Positions 24,885 through 32,757 of a stretch of DNA of 64,000 nt are shown here, piece by piece. The number at the start of each line of letters is the position of its first letter. The stretch's first letter is position 1. The notes beneath the pieces are model-generated. The model was not told the origin of the DNA and did no database searches. It saw nothing but the letters and a program-made list of their open reading frames with translations. The translations under genes and the position numbers were made by a program. This DNA is from Paenibacillus elgii NBRC 100335. Its GTDB lineage: Bacteria; Bacillota; Bacilli; Paenibacillales; NBRC-103111. The stretch spans positions 17,725-81,724 of the forward strand of contig NZ_BIMB01000032.1 of the NCBI RefSeq assembly GCF_004000865.1. The letters run 5' to 3'.

Positions 24885-26392
24885 CAACGCACCACCTCCC
24901 GCTGCTTTTGGTACCACTCGTTGACTTCCTTCGTGATTTCGTCGCCGCCCTCCCGCCTCCACCAGTCGGTATACGACTCGAACCGGTCCAAAGGAATGAC
25001 GCCGACGATCATTTTGATGTATACGTCACGGAGCGCAGACAGCTTCTTCTTGTACTTTTCCATGGCGGGGGTGGGGGGACCCTGAAATTCGTCCCGAATG
25101 ATATTCCGCTCGACCGCCTGAACGTTTGAGTACAACTGGAAGCGGGGGCCGAGCGAATCGAGCCGCTCCTTCAATAAGGCGGGGGAAGGCAAATCGACGA
25201 GCGAGGAGTACATGCCCCGGTACAGATGCTTGTCATGCTCCGTGAAGTCGGTCACGATGCGCCCGTCCCGCTCGCTCCAGACTTGGTTCCGGAAGCCGAG
25301 CTTCAGCTCGCGGTTGCCTTCCCCGGCGATGAAGTTCAGCATTCGGATGACGGCTCCGGCCCGGAGGCTGTGGGCAGGAACGACTTGATACTGGCGGATC
25401 AGCGAAGTTTCGTACGTGCCCTTGTGGCCTGCCGGTCCGACAGGGTAATCAAGGGGAATCCATTCGGCCTGCGGGTCGTTTTTCCGGTTCAGCTCGATCG
25501 TCCCGCGCGTGTCGTACCAGGTTGCCGACAACAGCCCGACTTGGCCGGAAGCGACCTTTTGATAGAGGCTCCAATTTTTGTTGATCGGAAATTCGGGATC
25601 GAGGAGTTGTTCGGCATACAAGCGATGGAGAAAAGTAAGCGCTTCCTTCGTTTCGGGCAAAATGTCCGCATACACCAGCTTGCCGTCCCGTTCCAGCCAT
25701 TGGCCGAGCTGGACGCCGAACGCTCCGAAGAAAGGGGAGGACCGTCCCAAATTTTCGATGAGGGTCAGCCCGTGCGTCTCGGGCTTGCCGCTGCCTGCCG
25801 GGCCGCTGCGGGCAAACGCCCGAATGACCTCGTAATATTGCTCCAGCGTTTGCGGCGGCTTCAGGCCAAGCTTGTCCAGCCAATCCTTCCGCGCGTACAT
25901 CAGCTCGGTGCCGCGTATTTCGTTGATGCTGGGAATTGCATAGATGTTGCCGTTGAGGGTGACTTTATCCCAGGCCTCCTTCGGGATGCCCGCCTTCAGC
26001 GCGGAGCCGTAGCGGTCGATCCAATCGTTCAGCGGCTGGAGGAGGCCGCTCTTGGCATAGTTGGCGACCCAGACGTCGCTGAACACGCTCAGCATATCCG
26101 GAGGATTGCCGGAAGCCATAAGCGCGTTCAGCTTCACTTCGTATCCTTCGGAAGGCGGCACCATGACGCGGATATCCAGATTCGTCCGCTCTTTGATGTA
26201 GTCGAGATACGGGTTCCGGTTCTCGTTCAGGCCCTTCGGGAACGTAAGCCCCAAGCTGTTCAGAACGACGGAGACCGGCTCCGGCGGGTCGGCTTCCGGA
26301 GAGCCGGCCCGGTAACATGAAGTCAGTCCGACGATGCTAAGGATCGATGCGAGCAGCAGGGGGCAACGAATCCGTTTTGCATTCACGGCCAT
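24884..26392 (-). CDS. LplA-like binding lipoprotein coupled to a two-component system
   Basis: Family-1 solute-binding protein of 502 residues. The signal peptide ends in lipobox LTSC (near residue 26). Family blocks include NPYLDYIKERTNLDIRVMVPPS, PPDMLSVFSDVWVANYAKSGLLQPLNDWI, LMYARKDWLDKLGLKPPQTLEQYYEVIRAF, and the end WWRREGGDEITKEVNEWYQKQR. At the place where three other binding proteins here have DPDGNGKxDT(F/Y)G, this one reads SGPAGSGKPETHG, so most acidic ligands of that possible calcium loop are lost. The ATG at 26392 is 3 nt from AAAGGAG; the GTG at 26386 has better spacing (9 nt) and may be the real start. It is first in an operon with kinase and regulator, and without permease genes, which favours a sensory role. 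Confidence 0.87.
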   Translation of the reverse strand: MAVNAKRIRCPLLLASILSIVGLTSCYRAGSPEADPPEPVSVVLNSLGLTFPKGLNENRNPYLDYIKERTNLDIRVMVPPSEGYEVKLNALMASGNPPDMLSVFSDVWVANYAKSGLLQPLNDWIDRYGSALKAGIPKEAWDKVTLNGNIYAIPSINEIRGTELMYARKDWLDKLGLKPPQTLEQYYEVIRAFARSGPAGSGKPETHGLTLIENLGRSSPFFGAFGVQLGQWLERDGKLVYADILPETKEALTFLHRLYAEQLLDPEFPINKNWSLYQKVASGQVGLLSATWYDTRGTIELNRKNDPQAEWIPLDYPVGPAGHKGTYETSLIRQYQVVPAHSLRAGAVIRMLNFIAGEGNRELKLGFRNQVWSERDGRIVTDFTEHDKHLYRGMYSSLVDLPSPALLKERLDSLGPRFQLYSNVQAVERNIIRDEFQGPPTPAMEKYKKKLSALRDVYIKMIVGVIPLDRFESYTDWWRREGGDEITKEVNEWYQKQREVVR

Positions 26393-26431
26393 CTACTCCT
26401 TTGGAAAAGGTGGTTTGGCTTTTTTACTTGC

Positions 26432-27019
26432 TTATCCCTTGCTCCGAAGCACGCTTTTGACCGCCTCTTGCCAGATGTCCTCATAGTTGAATTTGAAGCC
26501 GATCATCATAAAGTTGCCGATGTTGTCAATCACCATCGTCAGCATATGCGCCTTGGCTGTAATTCGCTCGTCCGGAACGACGCCAAGCTTCGCGCCGTGT
26601 GTCAGCAGCTCCTCGAACCCGCTGGCGAATCCTTCAGTCACCGCGTGGAACCGCTGCTCGTACTTCGGTTCGTTGCGGGAGCCCCGGATCAGGTATTCGT
26701 TCAGGATGCGGGGGAAGTATTCGTCCTGCCGCTGGTCTTCGATCATCCGGCAGCCGTCGGCCAGCAGCTTCGCTTCGAAGTTGTCTTTCGTATAGTCCTG
26801 AATGGAAAAGGATTTCGAAAAATCGATTTCCATCGCGATTTCATCGAAAAGAACGTCGATCAGCACATCTTTGGAAGGAAAATGATAGTAGATCGCGGGC
26901 TTGGAAACTCCTACTTCTTTGGCGATCATGGACAGGCTTGTTTTGTCAAACCCGTGCTCCGCAAAAAGCCGGTAGGCGGTTTCCAAAATTTTGGCGTAGG
27001 TTTCGTTGATAACAATCAC
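26432..27019 (-). CDS. TetR-family transcriptional regulator
   Basis: One-component repressor-type regulator of 195 residues. The N-terminal helix-turn-helix is canonical: ILETAYRLFAEHGFDKTSLSMIAKEVGVSKPAIYYHFPSKDVL (about 11-53). The C-terminal ligand-binding domain carries no recognisable specificity. The start is GTG, with GGAG directly abutting it, so initiation may be weak. It lies 39 bp upstream of the binding protein-kinase-regulator operon on the same strand and could be co-transcribed with it. On the other side is the terminator of the ECF operon. Its target is not known; the ECF operon and its own promoter are candidates. Confidence 0.9.
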   Translation of the reverse strand: MIVINETYAKILETAYRLFAEHGFDKTSLSMIAKEVGVSKPAIYYHFPSKDVLIDVLFDEIAMEIDFSKSFSIQDYTKDNFEAKLLADGCRMIEDQRQDEYFPRILNEYLIRGSRNEPKYEQRFHAVTEGFASGFEELLTHGAKLGVVPDERITAKAHMLTMVIDNIGNFMMIGFKFNYEDIWQEAVKSVLRSKG

Positions 27020-27145
27020 TCCGTCAAACGTTTTGTTGTAAAATACCCCAAAAATTCCTAGTTACCAAATACTTCTGCATCCTCGTGCTAAATCCCTCCT
27101 TTTCGCATGAGGGACATTCTGCCTGCCGTACAACAAAACAAACAA

Positions 27146-27186
27146 GCCCTCTTCGAGAAGCCGGGGAACCGGATCGAAGAGGGCTA
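27146..27186 (-). terminator. Intrinsic terminator of the ECF operon
   Basis: AGCCCTCTTCGA pairs with TCGAAGAGGGCT. On the minus strand it is followed by TTGTTTGTTTTG, so it ends transcription coming from the ECF genes. Confidence 0.85.
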
Positions 27187-27208
27187 TGGCAGCCGGATTC
27201 GGGCAAGC

Positions 27209-28000
27209 TTACCAGAGCAAAATCAGCGTCAAGTTCGACAGCGCAAAAGCGAACACGACGTAGTCGCGCAGGCGGAACCGATATACACGGATCGGCGTCC
27301 GTCCGGTATCGCCTTGGTAGCAGCGGGACTCCATCGCGACGGCCAGATCTCTGGCGCGCAGGATGGAGAGCACGAACAAGGGCAGCAGCATCGGCAGGAC
27401 GCCCCGGAAGCGGGCGGCTACCCCTTTGCGGTGGAAGCCTCCGCCCCGGGCCGTCTGCGCTTTGCGGATTTTATCGAACTCGTCCAGCAGCAGCGGGAGG
27501 AAGCGAAGGGCGATGGAGAACATCATCACAGCCTCGTGCACCGGCACCTTCAGCTTCTTCAAGGGACTGAGCAGCAGTTCCAGCCCTTCTGCAAGCACAA
27601 TCGGCGAAGTCGTTCGCACGAGTAGCGACAAGAGCAGCACGATCCCGGCGATCTGCTCGCACATAACGACGCCTTTCACGGCGCCTTCCGCCGAAAACGT
27701 GACAAAGCCGATCGTGATCCACGTATCCCCCGGAACGGGTGTGAGGAAGGCTTGGTAAATCATCGTAGACGTAAAAAACAGCAGCAGGGACAAAACAGTC
27801 AGCGCCAGCACGCGCCAAGAGAGCTTGGCAACGCCCCAGAGGACGATGAGCAGCGCGAGCTGGGCGCTTTTCAGGAGCAGGTGGTGGTTCAGCAGCAGAC
27901 TGAGGCCGAACAACAGCACGGCGACGATCTTCATGCGCGGGTCCCAGCGCTCCAGCCACGAGTCTCTTTTTTGGTAGATCAAATCGCTTGATGTGGACAT
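27209..28000 (-). CDS. ecfT: ECF transporter T component
   Basis: Transmembrane coupling protein of an energy-coupling-factor importer, 263 residues with several hydrophobic helices (SLLLNHHLLLKSAQLALLIVLWGV, VLALTVLSLLLFFTSTM, IAGIVLLLSLLV). The two coupling motifs that dock on the ATPases appear as TARGGGF and ESRCYQGD, slight variants of the usual A-R-G type. The N-terminal RWDPRMKIVAVLLFG is typical of EcfT. It is the last gene of a five-gene operon (S component, TudS-like protein, two ATPases, T component), 14 bp after ecfA2. Confidence 0.92.
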   Translation of the reverse strand: MSTSSDLIYQKRDSWLERWDPRMKIVAVLLFGLSLLLNHHLLLKSAQLALLIVLWGVAKLSWRVLALTVLSLLLFFTSTMIYQAFLTPVPGDTWITIGFVTFSAEGAVKGVVMCEQIAGIVLLLSLLVRTTSPIVLAEGLELLLSPLKKLKVPVHEAVMMFSIALRFLPLLLDEFDKIRKAQTARGGGFHRKGVAARFRGVLPMLLPLFVLSILRARDLAVAMESRCYQGDTGRTPIRVYRFRLRDYVVFAFALSNLTLILLW

Positions 28001-28014
28001 AGGTCAGGCGCTCC

Positions 28015-28899
28015 TTAGGAAAGGTAAACTGGATGGGATCGCTCCGCATACCTTCGCGCGATCCGTTGAGCGGTCTCTTCGACCGATTCGGGAAGGACCG
28101 GGCCGTCTCCAAGCATTCGGCGTACAGCCAGCGCCGGAGGCTCCTCCCAGTCGAAGTCCGCCAGAAGCTGCGGATCGGATAACAATCTCGCTGGATGCCC
28201 ATCGGCCAGAAAGCGGCCATCCTTCAGCGCGATGAGACGGGAAGCGTGCTCCAAAATTTCGTCCAACTGGTGGCTGACCCACAGAATTGTCATCCCGTTC
28301 TCCCGGTTCAAGCGGTGTAGCAGCTCGAATAGCGCTTGACGCGAAGACAGATCGAGACCGGCCGTCGGCTCGTCAAGAATAAGCACGTCCGGCTCCAGCA
28401 CGATGACGCCGGCGATGGCGACACGCCGCTTCTCGCCTCCGCTCAGCTCGAACGGACTCCGGCTTGCGAACGCGTCATAGTCAAGGCCGACCGCGGTCAT
28501 TGCAGCCCGGACCTTGACCTCCTTCGCTTCGGGCGTCAGCCCGGCGTGCTGCAGGCCGAAGGCGATGTCCTCGAACACCGTTGCCGCAAACAGCTGATGC
28601 TCGGGATACTGAAAAATGTACCCGACCCGGTCGAACCGCTCCGGACGCTTGGCGGTATGCGGATTGACCCTGTCCAGCAGCAGTTCGCCCTCGGTCGGGG
28701 ACAGAAACCCCTTGAGCAGCTGCGTGAACGTCGACTTCCCCGAGCCGGATTTGCCGGCAACGGCCAGCATCTCGCCCTTGTCGATCGCCAGCCCGATCTC
28801 TCGGAGCACCGCCGGGACCGAGGAGGAAGCCTCTTTTTTGCGCCGCCGTTTGCCATAGCCGCCATAGGCGAACGACACGTTCTTCAGCTCGATGCGCAT
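28015..28899 (-). CDS. ecfA2: ECF transporter ATPase, EcfA2-like
   Basis: One of two cytoplasmic ATPases of the ECF module, 294 residues. Walker A is GKSGSGKST, the Q-loop region YIFQYPEHQLFAATVFEDIAFG, signature LSGGEKRRVAIAGVI, Walker B VLILDEPTAGLD, and the switch histidine is in WVSHQLDEI. A Lys/Arg-rich insertion (GKRRRKKEASSS) sits between the first strands. The start is ATG 28899, seven bases after GGAGGA; an ATG at 28914 overlaps that ribosome site. It overlaps the preceding ATPase gene by 16 bp. Assigned as A2 by its GKSGSGKST loop and its position after A1. Confidence 0.9.
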   Translation of the reverse strand: MRIELKNVSFAYGGYGKRRRKKEASSSVPAVLREIGLAIDKGEMLAVAGKSGSGKSTFTQLLKGFLSPTEGELLLDRVNPHTAKRPERFDRVGYIFQYPEHQLFAATVFEDIAFGLQHAGLTPEAKEVKVRAAMTAVGLDYDAFASRSPFELSGGEKRRVAIAGVIVLEPDVLILDEPTAGLDLSSRQALFELLHRLNRENGMTILWVSHQLDEILEHASRLIALKDGRFLADGHPARLLSDPQLLADFDWEEPPALAVRRMLGDGPVLPESVEETAQRIARRYAERSHPVYLS

Positions 28900-29708
28900 A
28901 GCAGCTTCCTCCATTCCTCGGGGCCGGGCGAGTCGGAAACGGGAACGCCCAGTTTACGCACCGCCAGCGCTAGTCTGCGCGGGTAAGGCAGCTCCAGCCC
29001 GCAGCCGGAGAGCAGCTCTTCCTGCGTCCACAGCTCCGCGGGCTTCCCGACGGCCTGAACGCCGCCTTGCCGGAACAGCACCCAGCGATCTGCTTCGAAC
29101 ACTTCCTCCAGATGGTGGGTGATGTAGATCAGCGTAAACGGATGCTCGCGACGAACCTCGTGCAGCGTCTCCACGAACTGCTTCCGGGAGACGGGGTCCA
29201 GCATCGAGGTCGCTTCGTCCAGAATCAGGCAGCGGGGGGCGAGCGCCAGCACGGAAGCCAGCGCCAGCTTCTGCTTCTCTCCGCCGGACAGCTGCGTCAC
29301 GAGGCGGTCTTCGTCGGCGTCGAGCCGGACCGCGTTCAGCGCCCAGCGAATCCGGCGCTGCATGTCCTCTTGCGGCCAGCCGATGTTCGATAGCCCGAAA
29401 GCGATGTCCTCGCCTACCGTCAGGCCGACCTGCTGGTCTTCCGGGTTTTGAAATACGATTTGGACGCGCCTGCGGATGGAAGGGACCGCTTGAGGGTCGG
29501 CAGTATTGTCGCCCTCGACAAGGATCGAGCCTTCCGTCGGCAGCTCGATGCCGTTCAGCAGCCTCGTTAGCGACGATTTGCCGGAGCCGTTCGGGCCGAG
29601 GAAGGCGACGAATTCGCCGGGCTCAAGCTCCAGGCTGACATCGCGAAGCGCCCAAACCGGCGGTTCGCCGCCGGTATAAGAAAACGATACGTTTCGAATT
29701 GAGATCAT
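28884..29708 (-). CDS. ecfA1: ECF transporter ATPase, EcfA1-like
   Basis: First ATPase of the ECF pair, 274 residues. Walker A is GPNGSGKSS, the Q-loop VFQNPEDQQVGLTVGEDIAFG, signature LSGGEKQKLALASVL, Walker B CLILDEATSMLD, and the H-loop is in YITHHLEEV. The DE-A-TSMLD form of the Walker B/D-loop is usual in EcfA1/CbiO proteins. It lies 10 bp downstream of the TudS-like gene and overlaps ecfA2. The pair forms the ATP-hydrolysing heterodimer that drives the S component's substrate release. Confidence 0.91.
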   Translation of the reverse strand: MISIRNVSFSYTGGEPPVWALRDVSLELEPGEFVAFLGPNGSGKSSLTRLLNGIELPTEGSILVEGDNTADPQAVPSIRRRVQIVFQNPEDQQVGLTVGEDIAFGLSNIGWPQEDMQRRIRWALNAVRLDADEDRLVTQLSGGEKQKLALASVLALAPRCLILDEATSMLDPVSRKQFVETLHEVRREHPFTLIYITHHLEEVFEADRWVLFRQGGVQAVGKPAELWTQEELLSGCGLELPYPRRLALAVRKLGVPVSDSPGPEEWRKLLCASS

Positions 29709-29717
29709 AAGTCGTAG

Positions 29718-30212
29718 TCACTGCCTTTCCGAAGTGGCGACCGGGCCGTAGACGCTTTTCTCGTCGGCGGGATCGAACAAGCCGTCCTCCGTATTCGGAA
29801 TTTGCCAGAAGAAATCGATATGCACGCCTTTTTCCGCCGCCAGCGCCAAAAAATCCTGCATGAAGACGCCTTTGCCCGGATCGCAGGAGGGGCTTCCGCT
29901 AATGCCGAGCCCGCCTGCAATCGTGTAGCCGTGATCCTGATACACCTTCAACTGCTCGACGAACGGCAGCAGAATGTTCCGGTTGTGGGCGTGAAACTCC
30001 GGCGTGTCGTACTCCTCCACCGTCATCGGGGGCCGCTCCGGCCCGAGAAACGTGAACTCGGGGCAGGGCAGCTGCACGATGCCGTATCCTTGTTCATTCG
30101 CCCAATCGACCGCCGATTTCATCACGCCCGGACTCCGGGCTTCCTCGGCGACGACGGCGTTCTGGTTCAGCACGCAATGGGATGCGACGATGATTTTTTT
30201 ACTGCGCTGCAT
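29718..30212 (-). CDS. TudS-related putative desulfidase (CD3072-like)
   Basis: Small cytoplasmic protein of 164 residues with three conserved-looking cysteines: ASHCVLNQN (residue 13), QLPCPEF (near 50) and SPSCDPGKG (near 112). This spacing fits the DUF523/TudS-related group, in which three cysteines bind a [4Fe-4S] cluster that removes sulfur from thiolated compounds such as thiouracil. From memory, the closest named group is the CD3072-type TudS-related family of Clostridioides difficile, encoded beside an ECF S component (CD3073). The same adjacency is seen here: it overlaps the S-component gene by 14 bp. This suggests desulfuration or processing of the imported compound. The family is recognised by eye and the activity is untested. 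Confidence 0.68.
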   Translation of the reverse strand: MQRSKKIIVASHCVLNQNAVVAEEARSPGVMKSAVDWANEQGYGIVQLPCPEFTFLGPERPPMTVEEYDTPEFHAHNRNILLPFVEQLKVYQDHGYTIAGGLGISGSPSCDPGKGVFMQDFLALAAEKGVHIDFFWQIPNTEDGLFDPADEKSVYGPVATSERQ

Positions 30213-30786
30213 GGGGAGCCCCCTTCGTTCCGCGTTTGGCCGGCCGCTTGAGGAGCGACTGCGGAATGCCTTGGATCACGTAGTAGACGAGCAGGGCTGA
30301 CAAGATTTTATCAATTAAATTTTCAGCCAGACGGGGGAGAAACGCCGATGCGAACAAGCTGCTGCCGGCTTGCTTCAGCCACAGTACCGCAATATCCTGT
30401 ACGCCGCCCGTCAATCCGCCGAATACGCCGATCGCGATGACCGTTCCGATGGTGGGGCAGACGATGCCGAGCAGGAAGCCGGAGACAAGCGCCGACCGCA
30501 GCGTATATCCGAATTTTCGCGCGGTATAGCCGACGATCAGCCCGACGGTGGCGTTCACAAGCGCAAAAGGAATCGACGAATAGCCGGATGTCACGCCCAA
30601 GACCAGGTTGGTCAGAATGCCGACCAGCGCGCCCCAGAACGGGCCGTAGACGGCGGCGATAAAGATCGTGCCGATGACGTCTAGGAACAGGAACGGAATT
30701 TTCAGGCTTCCGACGACCGTTCCCGCAATGACATTGATCGCCACGGCCAAAGCGCCGAGCGTGATGATTAACGTTTTTTGATTCAT
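30199..30786 (-). CDS. ECF transporter S component (CD3073-like)
   Basis: Substrate-binding membrane subunit of the ECF importer, 195 residues with about six hydrophobic helices. LFLDVIGTIFIAAVYGPFWGALVGILTNLVLG is a hallmark S-component stretch, followed by the short helices FALVNATVGLIVGYTARKFGYT. A basic C-terminal tail ends the protein. The start is ATG 30786, preceded by TGGAGGTC; upstream in-frame ATGs at 30810 and 30840 are less likely. It is the first gene of the ECF operon. Specificity cannot be read from sequence; pairing with the TudS-like gene points to a sulfur-containing or thiolated substrate. Confidence 0.8.
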   Translation of the reverse strand: MNQKTLIITLGALAVAINVIAGTVVGSLKIPFLFLDVIGTIFIAAVYGPFWGALVGILTNLVLGVTSGYSSIPFALVNATVGLIVGYTARKFGYTLRSALVSGFLLGIVCPTIGTVIAIGVFGGLTGGVQDIAVLWLKQAGSSLFASAFLPRLAENLIDKILSALLVYYVIQGIPQSLLKRPAKRGTKGAPHAAQ

Positions 30787-31234
30787 GCCGAACGACCTCC
30801 AAGGATTCATAAAATAAATACCGGACTTTCTTCGATCCATCTTCGATCAGAAGGTCTTGCTTTATTCAAAGAATCCGATTCCCCCTTTGTACATAACGAG
30901 AAACGCATGGGAGCGCAGGTTTGAAGCGAAATGAACTTCCGGCTGCGGCTCTGACGCAGATTCTACAGACGAGTCGAACAACTTAAAACCAAGTAAATTC
31001 ATCTACTTAGTTTAGTATCATTGTAGTGCTTTTCGTTCGGTTGTCAATGATGATAATTGGATGCAGTTGAAGAAAGTGGGACTTTGACTTTGCCTGCTTC
31101 CCGGGGCCGTTATTATCTATATTCCGCCGGCGGACAATTATCCTAAACGAAACCTTCCCTTGACCGACCCGGCTTCCAAAGATAACCTATTCAAGTACCT
31201 TTTTTATTTATTTTCCGTGACCAAGGAGTACTCT
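30787..31234. other. Divergent intergenic region, no gene seen
   Basis: 448 bp between the ECF operon and an MFS gene. It should hold both promoters, but no convincing -35/-10 pair stands out. Visible elements are an imperfect dyad AAGTAAATTCATCTACTT near 30992-31009 and a perfect 12-bp palindrome TCCGCCGGCGGA at 31123-31134. I see no known riboswitch consensus on either strand. Confidence 0.5.
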
Positions 31235-32533
31235 ATGAGATTTCGGGATTTCCATCCAAACGTTAAACTTCGTATTATAATGAGCTTTTTGACCGGGGCG
31301 CTCGGCAGTATGGTCGTTCCGTTCATGTCCGTTTATTTTGCCAAAACGCTCGGGGCGACGGCCGCAGGTTTCGTGGCGATTTTCAATATCATGGTGGGGC
31401 TCGTCTTCGCCATGCTGGGCGGCTATTATGCGGACCGGGTCGGACGCAAGCGCATGATGCTGATCTCCGAAGCGGCAATCGCCGCGGCTTATTTGGTCAT
31501 GGCTGCCGTCAACTCGCCCTGGTGCCAATCGCCGGTCGCGACGCTCGTCATGACGGTTGTCGTCAGCGCGAGCTGGGGGCTGCACAAGCCCGCCATCGAG
31601 GCGATGCTGATCGATGTGACGGAGCCGCATGCTCGCCAAGCAATGTACCGGATTTCGTATTGGACCAACAACCTGTCTGTTGCTGCGGCCGGAATGATCG
31701 GAGCGGTTCTGTTCGCCGATTACTTGTTCGAGCTGTTCCTCGCTGTTGGGCTCATGACGTTTGTTTCCTTCGCCGTCACCTGGGTCTTTATCACCGAAGC
31801 ATGGAAACGGCCCGAAGGCGGCCCAACCGGGGCGGCGGAGCCGAAGAAAGGCAAGCTATGGGCTAACTACCGGCAGGTGCTGCGCGATAAAGTGTTTATG
31901 GTGTATGTCGGAGCCTTTGTGCTTCTCTACTCCGTGGAGATTAATCTGGTCGACTATATTGCGATTCGTCTGGAGAAAGAAATGCGGTTGACGCCGTGGC
32001 TGCCATGGACGGACTGGCAGATTGACGGCATGGAAATGCTGGGGGTGCTGCGGACCGAGAATACGCTGCTTGTCGTTCTATTGTCGCTTATGATCGCGTC
32101 GCTGATCAGGCACCGCTCGGATTCGCGGATCATGTACGCGGGGCTCGTGCTCAGCATCGCCGGATACAGCTTTCTCGCGTACAGCAACCAGCCGGTGCTG
32201 CTCGTGCTGATGATGTTCGTCGCGACGGTCGGCGAGCTGATTTACGTTCCGCTCAGCCAGGCGCTTCTGGTGAACATCGTACCGGATCACGCGCGCAGCT
32301 CTTATATGGCGATTAACGGCATGGCATTCCGGGGAGGCATGATCCTGGGCGGAGTGAACATCATACTCGGAGGCGTGCTGCCGGGCTGGGGGATGGCAGT
32401 CGTAATTTTCATGACCGGGGTGGCAGGGCTGCTGATGCTCCGTTCCGTGATGCCGGTGCTGAATCAAGGGAGCACCTCATCGAAGGACAATAGCTCTGGT
32501 AACGGCCGCGGTACCGTACACCTGTCGAACTGA
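31235..32533 (+). CDS. MFS transporter, multidrug/MdtG-MdtH-like
   Basis: Major facilitator protein of 432 residues with about 12 membrane segments. The loop between helices 2 and 3 carries the conserved motif A as GGYYADRVGRKRMM. The N-terminal half has FLTGALGSMVVPFMSVYFAKTLGATAAG, as in MdtG/MdtH-type drug exporters. The start is ATG 31235, preceded by AAGGAGT; the frame is open 25 codons further upstream, but that stretch reads as a hydrophobic artefact. The C-terminus is polar (serine/asparagine-rich). It stands alone on the plus strand. The substrate is unknown. Confidence 0.88.
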   Translation: MRFRDFHPNVKLRIIMSFLTGALGSMVVPFMSVYFAKTLGATAAGFVAIFNIMVGLVFAMLGGYYADRVGRKRMMLISEAAIAAAYLVMAAVNSPWCQSPVATLVMTVVVSASWGLHKPAIEAMLIDVTEPHARQAMYRISYWTNNLSVAAAGMIGAVLFADYLFELFLAVGLMTFVSFAVTWVFITEAWKRPEGGPTGAAEPKKGKLWANYRQVLRDKVFMVYVGAFVLLYSVEINLVDYIAIRLEKEMRLTPWLPWTDWQIDGMEMLGVLRTENTLLVVLLSLMIASLIRHRSDSRIMYAGLVLSIAGYSFLAYSNQPVLLVLMMFVATVGELIYVPLSQALLVNIVPDHARSSYMAINGMAFRGGMILGGVNIILGGVLPGWGMAVVIFMTGVAGLLMLRSVMPVLNQGSTSSKDNSSGNGRGTVHLSN

Positions 32534-32609
32534 TTATGATTCAAGCGCCGGCTGCATATCCTGTTGAGGGAAAGCCGCTCGGATCCCCGGCCGCGCAGGG
32601 CATGTTTAC

Positions 32610-32679
32610 AATTGGAAAAAATAGATGCCAAGTGCCAATTTATAGTCTAGAATATAGGGTGAGAAAAAGCCGCTCACCC
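32610..32679. promoter_or_regulatory. Two inverted repeats upstream of AraC regulator gene
   Basis: AATTGG (32610-32615) and CCAATT (32635-32640) form a dyad with a 19-bp spacer. GGGTGAG (32657-) pairs with CTCACCC (-32679) as a hairpin. They are the only notable structures in the 224-bp gap before the regulator gene and could be operator sequences. Confidence 0.35.
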
Positions 32680-32757
32680 GCGATCGTTTAATGAACCTCC
32701 GGGAGCATTGCTTGAGGCGCGGCGAATCACGACCAAGAATTCGTCCCGGAGGGGATT

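Noticed and set aside
30787..31020. Vitamin riboswitch upstream of the ECF S component
   Set aside because: Read on the minus strand, no THF, preQ1, TPP, FMN or cobalamin consensus was recognisable.
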